Shown piece by piece: positions 1 to 9,232 of a DNA stretch of 64,000 nt. Source of the DNA: PALSA-1003 sp039934835 (GTDB lineage Bacteria; Pseudomonadota; Gammaproteobacteria; Burkholderiales; Casimicrobiaceae); NCBI GenBank assembly GCA_039934835.1, contig JBDTLK010000001.1, positions 1 to 64,000 of the forward strand. The letters run 5' to 3'. Each line of letters begins with the position of its first letter. Positions within the stretch are counted from its first letter, which is position 1. Made by a program: the position numbers and the translations under genes. The notes below the pieces were generated by a model. It saw only the letters and a list, made by a program, of their open reading frames with translations, was not told the origin of the DNA and made no database searches.

Positions 1-2
1 CC

Positions 3-704
3 GAGTCGTTCCGCGACGAAGGCAAGGACGTGCTCTTCTTCGTCGACAACATCTATCGCTACACGCTCGCCGGCACCGAGGTCTCGGCGCTGCTCGGCCG
101 GATGCCTTCGGCGGTGGGCTACCAGCCGACGCTCGCCGAAGAGATGGGCCGCCTGCAGGAGCGCATCACGTCGACCAAGACCGGCTCGATCACCTCGATC
201 CAGGCCGTCTATGTTCCTGCCGACGACCTGACCGACCCATCGCCGGCCACGACCTTCGCTCACCTCGACGCCACCGTCGTGCTGTCGCGCGATATCGCCG
301 CCCTCGGCATCTATCCGGCGGTCGACCCGCTCGACTCGACCTCGCGCCAGCTCGATCCGAACGTCGTCGGCGAAGAGCACTACACGACTGCACGGCGCGT
401 GCAGCAGACGCTGCAACGCTACAAGGAACTGCGCGACATCATCGCCATCCTGGGCATGGACGAGCTCTCGCCCGAGGACAAGCTGGCGGTGGCGCGCGCG
501 CGCAAGATCCAGCGCTTCCTTTCGCAGCCGTTCCACGTCGCCGAAACCTTCACCGGCTCGCCCGGCAAGTATGTATCGCTCAAGGACACCATCCGCGGCT
601 TCAAGGCGATCGTCGACGGCGAATGCGACCACCTGCCCGAGCAGGCGTTTTACATGATCGGCGGCATCGAAGAAGCGACCGAAAAAGCCAAGACCCTGCA
701 ATAA
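3..704 (+). CDS. atpD: ATP synthase F1 subunit beta (3' part only)
   Basis: This is the C-terminal half of the catalytic beta subunit of F1Fo ATP synthase, which makes ATP from the proton gradient on the cytoplasmic face of the inner membrane. The reading frame is open from the window edge, so the Walker A region lies upstream and is not visible. Family landmarks that can be seen are the ALLGRMPSAVGYQPTL stretch, the nucleotide-site region around DDLTDPSPATTFAHLD, and the conserved DELSPEDK helix near the C-terminus. The stop is TAA and atpC follows after 17 bases, the usual end of an atp operon. Identity is secure; only the 5' end is missing. Confidence 0.97.
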   Translation, partial: ESFRDEGKDVLFFVDNIYRYTLAGTEVSALLGRMPSAVGYQPTLAEEMGRLQERITSTKTGSITSIQAVYVPADDLTDPSPATTFAHLDATVVLSRDIAALGIYPAVDPLDSTSRQLDPNVVGEEHYTTARRVQQTLQRYKELRDIIAILGMDELSPEDKLAVARARKIQRFLSQPFHVAETFTGSPGKYVSLKDTIRGFKAIVDGECDHLPEQAFYMIGGIEEATEKAKTLQ

Positions 705-721
705 TCCAAACGAGCCCGATC

Positions 722-1147
722 ATGCCTGCCACCATCCACGTCGAAGTCGTCAGCGCCGAAGAGTCGATCTACTCAGGCGAGGCGGAGTTCGTCGTACTTC
801 CGGGAGTGATGGGCGAACTGGGCATCTATTCCAAGCACACGCCGCTGATCACCCAAATCAAGCCCGGGCAGGTGCGCATCAAGATACCCGGCCAGGCGGA
901 AGAGACGGTCGTATTCGTCCAAGGCGGGTTTCTGGAAGTGCAGCCCGACGTGGTGACGGTGTTGTCGGACACGGCGATCCGCGCGCGTGATCTCGACGAA
1001 GCCAAGGCCCTGCAGGCGAAGCAGTCCGCCGAAGAGGCGATGCAGAACAAGACATCGAAGGAAGAAATCGCCAGAGCGGAAGGCGAACTGGCGGGCGCCA
1101 TGGCGCAGCTCGCGGCCATTCGACGCCTGCGCAAGGGTCGCGCCTGA
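722..1147 (+). CDS. atpC: ATP synthase F1 subunit epsilon
   Basis: 141 residues, a normal length for the epsilon subunit, which sits on the central stalk and inhibits ATP hydrolysis. The N-terminal beta-sandwich is recognisable (HVEVVSAEESIYSGEAEFV, then VLPGVMGELGI and HTPLITQIKPG). The C-terminal helical hairpin follows from about residue 90 and is rich in Ala, Glu and Lys. An ATG at 722 was chosen over the longer open frame because homologs begin just before this beta-sandwich. It is the last gene of the atp operon and is followed by a strong terminator. Confidence 0.96.
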   Translation: MPATIHVEVVSAEESIYSGEAEFVVLPGVMGELGIYSKHTPLITQIKPGQVRIKIPGQAEETVVFVQGGFLEVQPDVVTVLSDTAIRARDLDEAKALQAKQSAEEAMQNKTSKEEIARAEGELAGAMAQLAAIRRLRKGRA

Positions 1148-1177
1148 CCTGCCGGCGGCGGCGAAGAAGAAAAGACG

Positions 1178-1206
1178 AAGGGGCGGCTTGCGCCGCCCCT
1201 TTTTTG
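1178..1206 (+). terminator. Intrinsic terminator after atpC
   Basis: A perfect 10-bp stem (AAGGGGCGGC at 1178-1187 and GCCGCCCCTT at 1192-1201) closes a TTGC tetraloop and runs straight into a T-tract. It lies 30 bases after the atpC stop codon and should end the atp operon transcript. Confidence 0.93.
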
Positions 1207-1302
1207 TCTACGGAAGGAGTTGCGTGCGTGAGGCGATGCTGCAGTCGCACGCACTGAAAATCGCATGAGCGAGAATCGCCGCCCGAGCGCGAGGGTGCTC
1301 CC

Positions 1303-2817
1303 ATGAGCACAGTCTCGCCGCCAGATTACGATCTCGCCATCGTGGGCGGTGGCATCAATGGCGCGGGCATCGCCCGCGATGCGGCGGGACGCGGCTTGCG
1401 CGTCGTGCTGCTCGAACAGGACGATCTCGCTGCGCATACCTCGTCGTGGAGCACCAAGCTCATCCACGGCGGACTGCGCTATCTCGAGTACTACGAGTTC
1501 CGGCTGGTCGCCGAGTCGCTGGCCGAGCGCGAAGTATTGCTCGCCGCGGCGCCGCACATCATCGAGCCACTGCAGTTCGTACTTCCGCACGAGCCGCATC
1601 TGCGGCCTGCCTGGATGATCCGCGCCGGCCTTTTTCTCTACGATCACCTCGGCGGCAGGCGTACGCTGCCCGCGTCGTTTGCCGCCGAGCTGCAGGGCAA
1701 GAGCTGGGGAGCGGGACTCAAGCCAACGTTTCGCAGGGGCTTCGTGTATTCCGACGCGCGGGTCGACGATGCGCGGCTCGTGATCATCAATGCCATGGAT
1801 GCGCGGGAGCGTGGTGCGACCATCCTGCCGCGCACGGAGATGACGCAGGCGCGACGCGATAACGGCATCTGGCACGTGCAGACGCGCGACGTGCGCGGTG
1901 AGCAGTCCGACCTGCGCGCACGCGCGCTGGTCAACGCTGCGGGACCGTGGGTCAAGCGCGTGCACGACCAGGTCAGCTCTGCCGCGGGCAAGGAAGGCGT
2001 GCGGCACATCAAAGGCAGCCACATCGTCGTGCCGCGGGTGCACTCCGGCAAGCACGCGTACATTCTGCAGAATGCCGACAAACGCATTGTCTTCGTCATT
2101 CCCTACCAGGACGAATTCTCGCTCATCGGCACGACCGACATTCCCGTCGAACAATACGAGAAGCCGCACATTTCTGACGACGAGATCGGATATCTCTGCG
2201 CCATCGCCAGCACCTACCTCGAACGGCCGATCACCCCGGCCGATGTTGTCTGGACCTACAGCGGAGTGCGCCCACTCTATGATGACGGTTCGTCCGACCC
2301 GTCGGCGGTGACGCGCGACTACGTGCTGAAGCTCGATGGCGGCACCGGCGGCACGGCGCCGCTGCTGTCGATTTTCGGCGGCAAGATAACGACCTATCGC
2401 CGGCTCGCCGAAGCCGCGCTGCTGCAACTCGCGCCATTTTTTCCCGACCTAGGGCGGCCGTGGACGCGTGATCAGCCGCTCCCCGGTGGCGACGTTCCGC
2501 GCGGAGACCTGGCCGCGTACGGCCGCTCGCTCGGCGCACGCTATCCAGGGCTAACCGCCGAATATCTCAATGCGCTGTTGCATCGCCACGGCACGCGCAG
2601 TACGCGCGTGTTGGGCCAGGCGAAATCCACCGCGGATCTGGGCAAGCATTTCGGCCACACCTTGTACGCGGCGGAAGTCGACTATTTCGTCGCGCAGGAA
2701 TGGGCGCGAAGCGCGGAAGATGTGCTCTGGCGTCGCACCAAGTGCGGCCTGCACCTGAACTCGGCGCAGCGCGAAGCCGTCGCTGTGTATCTTCTCGAGC
2801 AGTACGGTTACCGCTGA
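1303..2817 (+). CDS. glpD: Aerobic glycerol-3-phosphate dehydrogenase
   Basis: 504 residues, matching the family length of about 500. It oxidises sn-glycerol 3-phosphate to dihydroxyacetone phosphate at the inner membrane and passes electrons to ubiquinone. The N-terminal FAD-binding GGGINGAG motif is at residues 14-22, followed by the family-typical SSWSTKLIHGGLRYLEYYEF segment. A second conserved region is NAAGPWVKRV near residue 210, and IFGGKITTYRRLAE near 360 is characteristic of GlpD. A GAGGGTG ribosome site precedes the ATG. No glpF or glpK is adjacent. The phosphatase gene follows after 8 bases, so the two are probably co-transcribed. Confidence 0.94.
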   Translation: MSTVSPPDYDLAIVGGGINGAGIARDAAGRGLRVVLLEQDDLAAHTSSWSTKLIHGGLRYLEYYEFRLVAESLAEREVLLAAAPHIIEPLQFVLPHEPHLRPAWMIRAGLFLYDHLGGRRTLPASFAAELQGKSWGAGLKPTFRRGFVYSDARVDDARLVIINAMDARERGATILPRTEMTQARRDNGIWHVQTRDVRGEQSDLRARALVNAAGPWVKRVHDQVSSAAGKEGVRHIKGSHIVVPRVHSGKHAYILQNADKRIVFVIPYQDEFSLIGTTDIPVEQYEKPHISDDEIGYLCAIASTYLERPITPADVVWTYSGVRPLYDDGSSDPSAVTRDYVLKLDGGTGGTAPLLSIFGGKITTYRRLAEAALLQLAPFFPDLGRPWTRDQPLPGGDVPRGDLAAYGRSLGARYPGLTAEYLNALLHRHGTRSTRVLGQAKSTADLGKHFGHTLYAAEVDYFVAQEWARSAEDVLWRRTKCGLHLNSAQREAVAVYLLEQYGYR

Positions 2818-2825
2818 AGATCGCG

Positions 2826-3620
2826 ATGCAGCCTCTGTCCGCGCTGGCGCCGCACATTCGCAGCAATATCGTCGGGGTGCTTGCCGACATCGATGACACG
2901 CTGTCCAGCGAGGGTCGCATGACCGCGGCGGCCTATTGCGCAATGGAGCACTTGCGCGACGCAGGACTCAAAATGCTGGCAATCACGGGAAGGCCGGCGG
3001 GTTGGTGTGACCACATCGCGCGCATGTGGCCGGTCGACGCAGTGGTGGGCGAGAACGGCGCGTTCTACATGCTCTATGACGCACGGGCGCACCGGTTGCG
3101 CACGCGATTCGCGGCCAGCGCTGAGGAGCGTCAAGTCCAGCGTGAGCGTCTCGCCGCGATCGCGTCGAGCATCCTGCGTGAAGTGCCGGGCTGCGCGCTG
3201 GCGTCCGACCAGGGTTATCGCGCCAGCGACCTGGCGATCGACTATTGCGAAGACGTGTCGCCGCTAACTTCCGCGCAGGTGGAGAAAATCGCGACGCTCA
3301 TGCGGTCCGAAGGCCTGACCGCAAAGGTATCGTCAATCCACGTCAACGGCTGGTTCGGCAGCCACGACAAGCTGTCGATGACGCGGCGGCTGTTCGCCGA
3401 CGAATTCGGTGTGGATCTCGATACCAAGCGCGAGCGCTACATTTTCATCGGCGATTCCCCCAACGACGCGCCGATGTTCGGCTATTTTCCCTATTCGGTA
3501 GGGGTCGCGAACGTGCGCAAGTTCGGCGGGCGTCTCGACGCGCAACCAAAGTACGTTACCGACAGCCAATCAGGCGCCGGTTTTGTCGAGTTGACACAAC
3601 TGCTGCTGCGATCGCGCTGA
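2826..3620 (+). CDS. HAD-superfamily hydrolase, sugar-phosphatase-like
   Basis: 264 residues. HAD motif I is DIDDTLSS with the nucleophile Asp21 and acid/base Asp23. A threonine motif II follows in LAITGRPAG, and motif IV is GDSPNDAPMF near residue 216. The layout resembles Cof/sucrose-phosphatase-like and mannosyl-3-phosphoglycerate-phosphatase-like HAD enzymes with a C2 cap, so a small phosphorylated sugar or sugar acid is the likely substrate, but the exact one cannot be read from sequence. The ATG at 2826 was preferred because an upstream start would overlap glpD by more than 100 bases. Being 8 bases behind glpD, it could act on a glycerol-related phosphate; that is inference. Confidence 0.82.
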   Translation: MQPLSALAPHIRSNIVGVLADIDDTLSSEGRMTAAAYCAMEHLRDAGLKMLAITGRPAGWCDHIARMWPVDAVVGENGAFYMLYDARAHRLRTRFAASAEERQVQRERLAAIASSILREVPGCALASDQGYRASDLAIDYCEDVSPLTSAQVEKIATLMRSEGLTAKVSSIHVNGWFGSHDKLSMTRRLFADEFGVDLDTKRERYIFIGDSPNDAPMFGYFPYSVGVANVRKFGGRLDAQPKYVTDSQSGAGFVELTQLLLRSR

Positions 3621-3643
3621 CCAAGCCCAGCGTAGGTGCGGCG

Positions 3644-5275
3644 TCAGCGCTTGGCCGTGTTCATCGCGGCGAGGCTCGACAGGTCGACAGCCTTGAGCGC
3701 ATCGCTGAGTGCTGCCGCTTCGACGCCCGAACCTTCCACCGTCACGCTGAAGCGATTGGCGACGAGCACGCCGACCGCGCCGCTTTTCGCGCGCCGATCG
3801 TAACGCTCGTGGGTGAGCTGGCCGTCAACCTTCCGCGTGCGTTCGTAGCCGGTGCTGGTCTCCTTTTCCATGTTCGAATCGGCTTTGCCGGCCAGCGCCG
3901 CGAGTCCGGCCATCGACCCCAGGTCGGTAATTTCGATGCGGATGCTGCCGCCGCTGCCGTTGGTATAGCGGCCGGTGGCGTTGGAACTCTTCACGCCCAT
4001 CGCCTCCCCCCCCTGACCCGAAGCTTCGGTGCGCTGCATGCCCGGCAGCGACGCAGGCAGCATCGCTTTGAGTTCATGAAAGTCGATGATCTGCACATCA
4101 TTGCCGCCGGCCATGATCTGGCCGACCGCACTCATCGCGGCGGCGGGGTCGACCGCATTGGAGCTGCCGGGACGCGCGGAGGCGCCGGCCTGGACCGACG
4201 TGTCAGCCTGCTCGCCGGCTTTCTTGAGCGTCTTCAGCGCCTCGCTGACCCGCTCGCGGTCGGCTTCGGATTTGCCGCCGAAAATATTCGACAGCACGCC
4301 GGCGGCGTCGCCGGCCGACGCTGACGAATCGACATGCGCAGGACGCTGACTCAGCGCGCCAAGGCCCACGAAGGCCAGTCCGGCCACCGCGCAGGTGCTC
4401 AGCGCACTGACCACGATCGACATGACTATCGCGCAAAGTACCAGCACGACTGTATATCCGATCGATTTCTCCTTGGGACACCGCATCAGCACCGGCAGCC
4501 CGAGGTAGAGCAGATAGAGGCCGTAAAACGCAGCGACGACGCCGATGATCGCGAGCATCGGAATGACATTGAAGATCGCGGCGATCCAGCCGGGCGTGAA
4601 GCTGTAGGCGGTGACCTTCAGTGCGGCGAGCGGATTGCGCTGTCCGCCGAAGTGGGGCGCGAGGGCATCGACTAACAACGCGATCAGGTAGACGATCAGG
4701 AACGACAGTCCGAATGTAAGGATGAGCTGGAAGAGGCCGGCGACGATGCCGGTGCGCACCCGTCCGAACGGCCCGAGCGAGATGCCGACGAGGGTCGCGC
4801 CGAGAAAGGTTGCGATCACGCCGATGGCGACCAAAGGTGCCACGTAGCGCAGGTAGATGGCGCGCGACGACGAGGGTTCCGCCGCGATCACCGGCCATTC
4901 GGTCGCCGGTGACAGCAGGATTGCCTTGGCGCGCGCAAAGATTCCGCGCGCCAGTTCGCTTGCCTCGGCGCCAGCTTGCGCGGTATCGAATCCCGGATTG
5001 AATGCGCTCCCGGCGCCGTCCGCGGTGCCGGCGATCGCCGCGAGCCCGGGACGCGGCTCGGGCGCGGGCTCCGAAGCAGGCCGCGAGATCTGCGCCGCAG
5101 AAAGAGGAGCGGCTGGAGGCAGCGCGGCGGCGCTGTGCGTCGGGGCTGGTACGGCCTTCGAATCCTGATACGGGGGCGCGACCCCGGTTGCCGCCACTAC
5201 GCTGCTTGGCGCCCCGCAATTCGAGCAAAACTTTGCGCCATCGGCGACGCGTTGACCGCATTGGGCACAGAACAT
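3644..5275 (-). CDS. Zinc-ribbon and Yip1-like multi-pass membrane protein
   Basis: 543 residues. The N-terminus is a zinc ribbon with Cys3, Cys6, Cys17 and Cys20. A Pro/Ala-rich linker follows to about residue 125. Then comes a Yip1-type membrane domain with five hydrophobic helices, roughly residues 140-300 (for example LVAIGVIATFLGATLVGISL). The C-terminal part is soluble, with an alpha/beta region near 400-540 that starts at FHELKAMLPASLPGM. Its biochemical function is not known. The gene is transcribed toward the HAD gene and the two end 23 bases apart. The domain order suggests a membrane protein with a cytoplasmic metal-binding head. Confidence 0.75.
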   Translation of the reverse strand: MFCAQCGQRVADGAKFCSNCGAPSSVVAATGVAPPYQDSKAVPAPTHSAAALPPAAPLSAAQISRPASEPAPEPRPGLAAIAGTADGAGSAFNPGFDTAQAGAEASELARGIFARAKAILLSPATEWPVIAAEPSSSRAIYLRYVAPLVAIGVIATFLGATLVGISLGPFGRVRTGIVAGLFQLILTFGLSFLIVYLIALLVDALAPHFGGQRNPLAALKVTAYSFTPGWIAAIFNVIPMLAIIGVVAAFYGLYLLYLGLPVLMRCPKEKSIGYTVVLVLCAIVMSIVVSALSTCAVAGLAFVGLGALSQRPAHVDSSASAGDAAGVLSNIFGGKSEADRERVSEALKTLKKAGEQADTSVQAGASARPGSSNAVDPAAAMSAVGQIMAGGNDVQIIDFHELKAMLPASLPGMQRTEASGQGGEAMGVKSSNATGRYTNGSGGSIRIEITDLGSMAGLAALAGKADSNMEKETSTGYERTRKVDGQLTHERYDRRAKSGAVGVLVANRFSVTVEGSGVEAAALSDALKAVDLSSLAAMNTAKR

Positions 5276-5756
5276 CGGTACGGCCTCCGGACGGGATATG
5301 TTCTTGGTAGTGTGTCGGGATTGTGCCCGGCTGTACGATCCACTTCAATCTGAACCGGGCGCGGGCCTAGAAGACCGGGCGAACAACGGTATCGCCGCGG
5401 CGGCGTTACCTGAGATCTGCCTCCGCGCATACCCGCCACATCTGCCGCTGCGCGGCAGGAGCGCGCGGCTGCTGATGAGCTGTGCGGCGATCTGAGTGGC
5501 GTGTGGCTATCGCTGTTAGTGAACACACACTGACAGCCTATCCGGCGGTGCGCTCCGCCGCGTCCGTCCGTGCGCGCTGACGGTTGTGGTCGACGGGAAT
5601 GTCACCATCCTGCTTGAACGGTAACATCTGGACAGGTATGCTATTTGCATAGGAAACCTAAGCTATCATTGCAACCCCGCTCGCTAACACGCTGAAGCAA
5701 TTGGCCGGCGGCATTCGCGGACGGGATGGCGGGGTGACGGTCAGGAGAGAGCCGCG
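5276..5756. other. 481-base intergenic region
   Basis: This lies between the divergent starts of the zinc-ribbon membrane protein and the 87-residue gene. I see no convincing gene. Two A/T-rich hexamers that could serve as -10 elements for the rightward gene are TATGCT (5637-5642) and TATCAT (5664-5669); neither has a convincing -35. The short open frames here lack family resemblance and ribosome sites. Confidence 0.5.
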
Positions 5757-6020
5757 ATGGTCCGATACGGTTTCAACATCAAGACGCGCAGCGGTCAGCG
5801 AGTCGACAATATCTGCATCATGGCGCCGACCCGCGACGACGCGGAACGGCGCCTGCGGCAGATGTATCACCACTGCGAGATTATCGGCTGCCATGCCGAA
5901 TCGGTGCGTCGCAGCGACCCCCTCGACATCGAAAACGTCATCGGCATGATCAGCAACGACCCCATGACCATCCCGACGGTCGCGCGCTCGATGCTACGCA
6001 ATAAATCCACCGCTCACTAG
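5757..6020 (+). CDS. Small conserved hypothetical protein, 87 residues
   Basis: The protein begins MVRYGFNIKTRSGQRVDNIC and contains a basic helix (DDAERRLRQMYHHCEI) and two Cys residues. It is predicted soluble and has no signal peptide. A good ribosome site (AGGAGAG) precedes the ATG by 8 bases, which supports expression. I recognise it as a type of short conserved betaproteobacterial protein but know no function. Its last 27 bases overlap, tail to tail, the 3' end of the ParA gene on the opposite strand. Confidence 0.7.
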   Translation: MVRYGFNIKTRSGQRVDNICIMAPTRDDAERRLRQMYHHCEIIGCHAESVRRSDPLDIENVIGMISNDPMTIPTVARSMLRNKSTAH

Positions 6021-6758
6021 TTCTTCCACCAGCAACTGATAGTCCGACGCGCCGCGGCTTTGCGGTGCGTGGCGAAACACGTCGAGCTGGCGTGCCGGAC
6101 TCTCCGCCAGGCTCACGTTCTCCGCGATGCGCGTGGCGCAGATTTCCTCGGGCCGGAACGCCATCGCCATCAGATCGGCGACCTCGGAACTCATTTTGCG
6201 CCGCGCATCGTAGCGCGTAAGCAGGTAGCGTCGCGGCTTGCGGCGCTTGAACACCGGCTCGAGCGCGTTGAGGCTGCGTTCGACCTGCTGCGCGCCCTGC
6301 AGCGCGAGATAGTCGGCCGATACCGGCACCACGACCAGGTCGCACGCGAAGATGGCGTTGAGCGACAGCACGCCCAGCAGCGGACAACAATCGATGACCA
6401 CCGGATCGCTGTGCGCTTCCGGACCCTTGAGCGCGGTGCGCAACTTGCTGACGACATTGACACCCTTGCCAAGGATGGTGTCGAGTTTGGTGAGCTCGAG
6501 ATGCCCGGGACAGATGATCACGCCACTGGAAGTGATCTGTGCGACATCGGCCATCGGGCGCTGCCGGACAAAGAACGAATAGACCGAGTCGTCGGCCAGG
6601 CGCGGATGTGCGCCGAAGATGCCCGACAGGTGCGCTTGCGGATCGAGATCGATGCCCAGTGGACGCTGCTTGCGCCTGGCGATCCCCGCCAGCAGGTTAA
6701 GCGCGGTCGTGGTCTTGCCAACGCCGCCTTTTTGATTGAATACCGCGATGACCGTCAT
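5994..6758 (-). CDS. Orphan ParA/MinD-family ATPase
   Basis: 254 residues with a deviant Walker A motif KGGVGKTT at residues 10-17, a switch I-type Asp in GIDLDPQAHLSG, and a Walker B region VVIDCCPLLGVLS. These mark the ParA/Soj family of membrane- or DNA-associated partition ATPases. No ParB or parS-like cluster is visible in the window, so chromosome or plasmid partition is not supported here. It starts only 9 bases after the stop of the second PhnE gene on the same strand and is probably transcribed with the phn genes. The cargo it positions is unknown. Confidence 0.82.
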   Translation of the reverse strand: MTVIAVFNQKGGVGKTTTALNLLAGIARRKQRPLGIDLDPQAHLSGIFGAHPRLADDSVYSFFVRQRPMADVAQITSSGVIICPGHLELTKLDTILGKGVNVVSKLRTALKGPEAHSDPVVIDCCPLLGVLSLNAIFACDLVVVPVSADYLALQGAQQVERSLNALEPVFKRRKPRRYLLTRYDARRKMSSEVADLMAMAFRPEEICATRIAENVSLAESPARQLDVFRHAPQSRGASDYQLLVEELVSGGFIA

Positions 6759-6767
6759 GAACGCAGT

Positions 6768-7577
6768 TTACAAGACCCGCTTGCGCACGACGGTGACAAT
6801 CACCTCGGCCAGGATCACGACCGCGAAAATCGCGAGCAGGATGGTCGCTACGCGATCCCACTGGAACAAGTTCATCGCAGAGTCGAGCGTCATCCCGATG
6901 CCTCCCGCGCCGACGAGCCCCAGCACCGCCGATTCACGCACGTTGATATCCCAGCGAAACAGCGCGATTGACCAGAAGGCTGGCTTGACCTGCGGCCAAT
7001 AGCCCCAAGCCAGTCGCGACATCCAAGGCGCCCCCGCAGCTTCGAGCGCCTCCACCGGCCCGCGGCTGGATTCCTCGAGCGCCTCGCCGAACAGCTTGCC
7101 GACGAAGCCGATCGAGCGAAAGGCGATCGCCAGCGTGCCCGCGAGCGGACCCGGCCCGAAAATGCCGACGAAAAGCAGCGCCCACACCAGCGAATTCACC
7201 GATCGCGACGAGACCAGGATCAGTCTCGCCAGCAGGTTCAGCGGCGTGAAGGGACACAGGTTGTGCGCCGCCATCACGCCGACCGGCAGCGCGAGGAGCA
7301 GCGCCAGCAACGTCCCCAGCGAAGCGATGTGAATAGTCTCCATCAGCGCGGCATGCACGCTCGTGGGGTAGTACGCGGCGTCGATGGGCCACATGCGCGC
7401 GAGCAGATCGCCCATCTGCTCGGGTGCGTCAGCGAGGAATTCCGGAATCACCTCGACGCTGCGGACCGACGCGACGATCGCCACCACGATCGCCAGATAG
7501 ACGGCGAAGCGGGTCAGCCGCTGCGCGCGCGAAAAGCGACGCCAAATGGGCAGCGGCAGCGAGGAAGCGTCAGTCAT
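6768..7577 (-). CDS. phnE: Phosphonate/phosphate-type ABC transporter permease (second PhnE)
   Basis: 269 residues, an inner-membrane permease of the PhnE family. Several hydrophobic helices are visible. The cytoplasmic coupling loop reads EALEAAGAPWMSRLAWGYWPQV, followed by the family signature RESAVLGLVGAGGIGM. The start ATG at 7577 sits in an ATGACTGA overlap with the stop codon of the upstream permease, indicating translational coupling. A longer frame exists upstream but would lie entirely inside the first phnE. Two adjacent PhnE paralogs probably form a heterodimeric channel. Confidence 0.88.
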   Translation of the reverse strand: MTDASSLPLPIWRRFSRAQRLTRFAVYLAIVVAIVASVRSVEVIPEFLADAPEQMGDLLARMWPIDAAYYPTSVHAALMETIHIASLGTLLALLLALPVGVMAAHNLCPFTPLNLLARLILVSSRSVNSLVWALLFVGIFGPGPLAGTLAIAFRSIGFVGKLFGEALEESSRGPVEALEAAGAPWMSRLAWGYWPQVKPAFWSIALFRWDINVRESAVLGLVGAGGIGMTLDSAMNLFQWDRVATILLAIFAVVILAEVIVTVVRKRVL

Positions 7578-8466
7578 CTTCGAGATGCCGTTCGCGCGTC
7601 GATGCCAGCCGGCCGACGCGCCGTCGGAAGAGGTCGGCGAAGGAGAGGCCTTCAATGAATATCGCGCGCACATAGGTCGCGAGAAATTCACCGAGCATGA
7701 TCAGCGCGATGATCGAGATGAGAATGGCGCAGACATAGTCGTAGTCGAAACGCTGGAACGCGGCGAACAGCGTGCCGCCGATGCCGCCGGCGCCGACGAT
7801 GCCGACCATGGTCGAGTTGCGCAGGTTCGAATCGAGCTGGTAGGTGCAGAAGCCGATGAATCGCGCGAATACCTGCGGCAGCACGCCAAAGGCGATGACG
7901 CCCATGAATGGCGCACCGGTGGCGCGCACGGCCTCGACCTGCTTGAGCGAAATCTCCTCGATGGCTTCGGCAAAGAGCTTGCCGATGAAGCCGATCGAGG
8001 CGACGGTCAGTGCCAGGATCCCGGCCAGCGCGCCGAAGCCGACCGCCTTGACGAACACGATGGCGACAATGACCGGATGAAACGAGCGCGCGCCGACGAT
8101 CAGCAGGCGCATCGGCCAGCTGACCCACGCCGGCATGAGGTTGCGCGCGGCGCACAGTCCGATCGGCAACGCCAGCAAGATGCCCAGCGCCGAGGCGAGC
8201 ACCGCGATCTCCAGACTTTCCTGCAGGCCCTTGACCAGCAACTCCCAGCGGCTGAAATTCGGCGGGAACATCCGGCCGAGGAAGTGCGCGGTGTTGTGCA
8301 GGCCGGTGACCACGCGGCCCCACGACACGTCCATCTGCGCCGAGGCGTAGACGACGTAGAGCGCCAGCGCTATCCAGCCGACTCTATGCCACCAGTTGAC
8401 GCGAAACGCTGCATTGCCGGCGGTCGCAGTAGTCATCGGCGGCGAGCTGCCACTATTTATCGGCAT
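7570..8466 (-). CDS. phnE: Phosphonate/phosphate-type ABC transporter permease (first PhnE)
   Basis: 298 residues, with about six membrane helices and the PhnE-type coupling loop VEAVRATGAPFMGVIAFGVL followed by RNSTMVGIVGAGGIGG. It pairs with the second permease downstream and with the PhnC ATPase upstream. The ATG at 8466 abuts the phnC stop codon directly (TGAATG); an internal ATG ten codons later (8436) is also possible. Substrate class cannot be decided from the permease alone. Confidence 0.9.
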   Translation of the reverse strand: MPINSGSSPPMTTATAGNAAFRVNWWHRVGWIALALYVVYASAQMDVSWGRVVTGLHNTAHFLGRMFPPNFSRWELLVKGLQESLEIAVLASALGILLALPIGLCAARNLMPAWVSWPMRLLIVGARSFHPVIVAIVFVKAVGFGALAGILALTVASIGFIGKLFAEAIEEISLKQVEAVRATGAPFMGVIAFGVLPQVFARFIGFCTYQLDSNLRNSTMVGIVGAGGIGGTLFAAFQRFDYDYVCAILISIIALIMLGEFLATYVRAIFIEGLSFADLFRRRVGRLASTRERHLEDD

Positions 8467-9216
8467 TCATTGCAACCAATCCTCGCCGCCATAGATGGTC
8501 TTGAGCATGGCGTCGGAGAGCTGACCGGGGGGGCCATCGAAGACGACGCGTCCGCCAGCCATGCCGACGACGCGGTCGGCGAAACGCTTTGCCAATTCGA
8601 CGTCGTGCATGTTGATGACGACCGGAATGGCGCGTTGGCGGGCAATGTCGGTGAGCAACTGCATGATCTCGACCGATGTCTTGGGGTCCAGCGACGAAGT
8701 CGGCTCGTCGGCGAGCAACAGCGACGGTTGCTGCATGACAGCGCGCGCGATGCCGACGCGTTGGCGCTGACCGCCCGAGAGCGAATCCGCGCGTTGATGC
8801 GCGAAGCCCGCAAGGCCGACCACTGCCAGCAGCTCGAAGGCGCGCGCGATGTCCTCCGCGGGAAATTTCCGGCGCCAGGCTCGCCACGATGAAACGTAAC
8901 CGAGACGGCCGGAGAGCAGGTTTTCCATCACGCTCAGCCGCTCGACCAGGTTATATTCCTGGAACACCATGCCGATGTGACGGCGTGCCTGGCGCAGCGC
9001 CGCGCGCGGCAGCGTGACCAGGTCGCGGCCCTCGAACTCGATCGCGCCCGACGTTGGCTCGACCAGGCGGTTGATGCAGCGGATGAGCGTGCTTTTGCCG
9101 GTGCCGGAAGGGCCGATGATCGCGGTCATGCCACGGGTGGCGACCTCCAGATCGATGTCGGTAAGAACCGGCGTGCCGGGGACATAGCTTTTCGAAAGGT
9201 GCCTGATCGAAAGCAC
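8467..9216 (-). CDS. phnC: Phosphonate-type ABC transporter ATPase
   Basis: 249 residues if started at the GTG at 9216, which gives VLSIRHLSKSY, the normal N-terminus of this family. Walker A is GPSGTGKST, the signature motif is LSGGQRQRVGIARAV and Walker B is LLLADEPTSSLD. An alternative start at 9324 adds a very basic 36-residue tail that overlaps phnD by about 90 bases, and I consider it less likely. The enzyme powers import through the two PhnE permeases. It lies between phnD and phnE in one minus-strand operon. Confidence 0.9.
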   Translation of the reverse strand: MLSIRHLSKSYVPGTPVLTDIDLEVATRGMTAIIGPSGTGKSTLIRCINRLVEPTSGAIEFEGRDLVTLPRAALRQARRHIGMVFQEYNLVERLSVMENLLSGRLGYVSSWRAWRRKFPAEDIARAFELLAVVGLAGFAHQRADSLSGGQRQRVGIARAVMQQPSLLLADEPTSSLDPKTSVEIMQLLTDIARQRAIPVVINMHDVELAKRFADRVVGMAGGRVVFDGPPGQLSDAMLKTIYGGEDWLQ

Positions 9217-9232
9217 GGCGTATTCGCCGTCG

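Noticed and set aside
826..2427. 533-codon open frame on the minus strand
   Set aside because: It lies opposite atpC and glpD, both clearly real. Its composition is that of a shadow frame in GC-rich DNA, with no domain or ribosome site.
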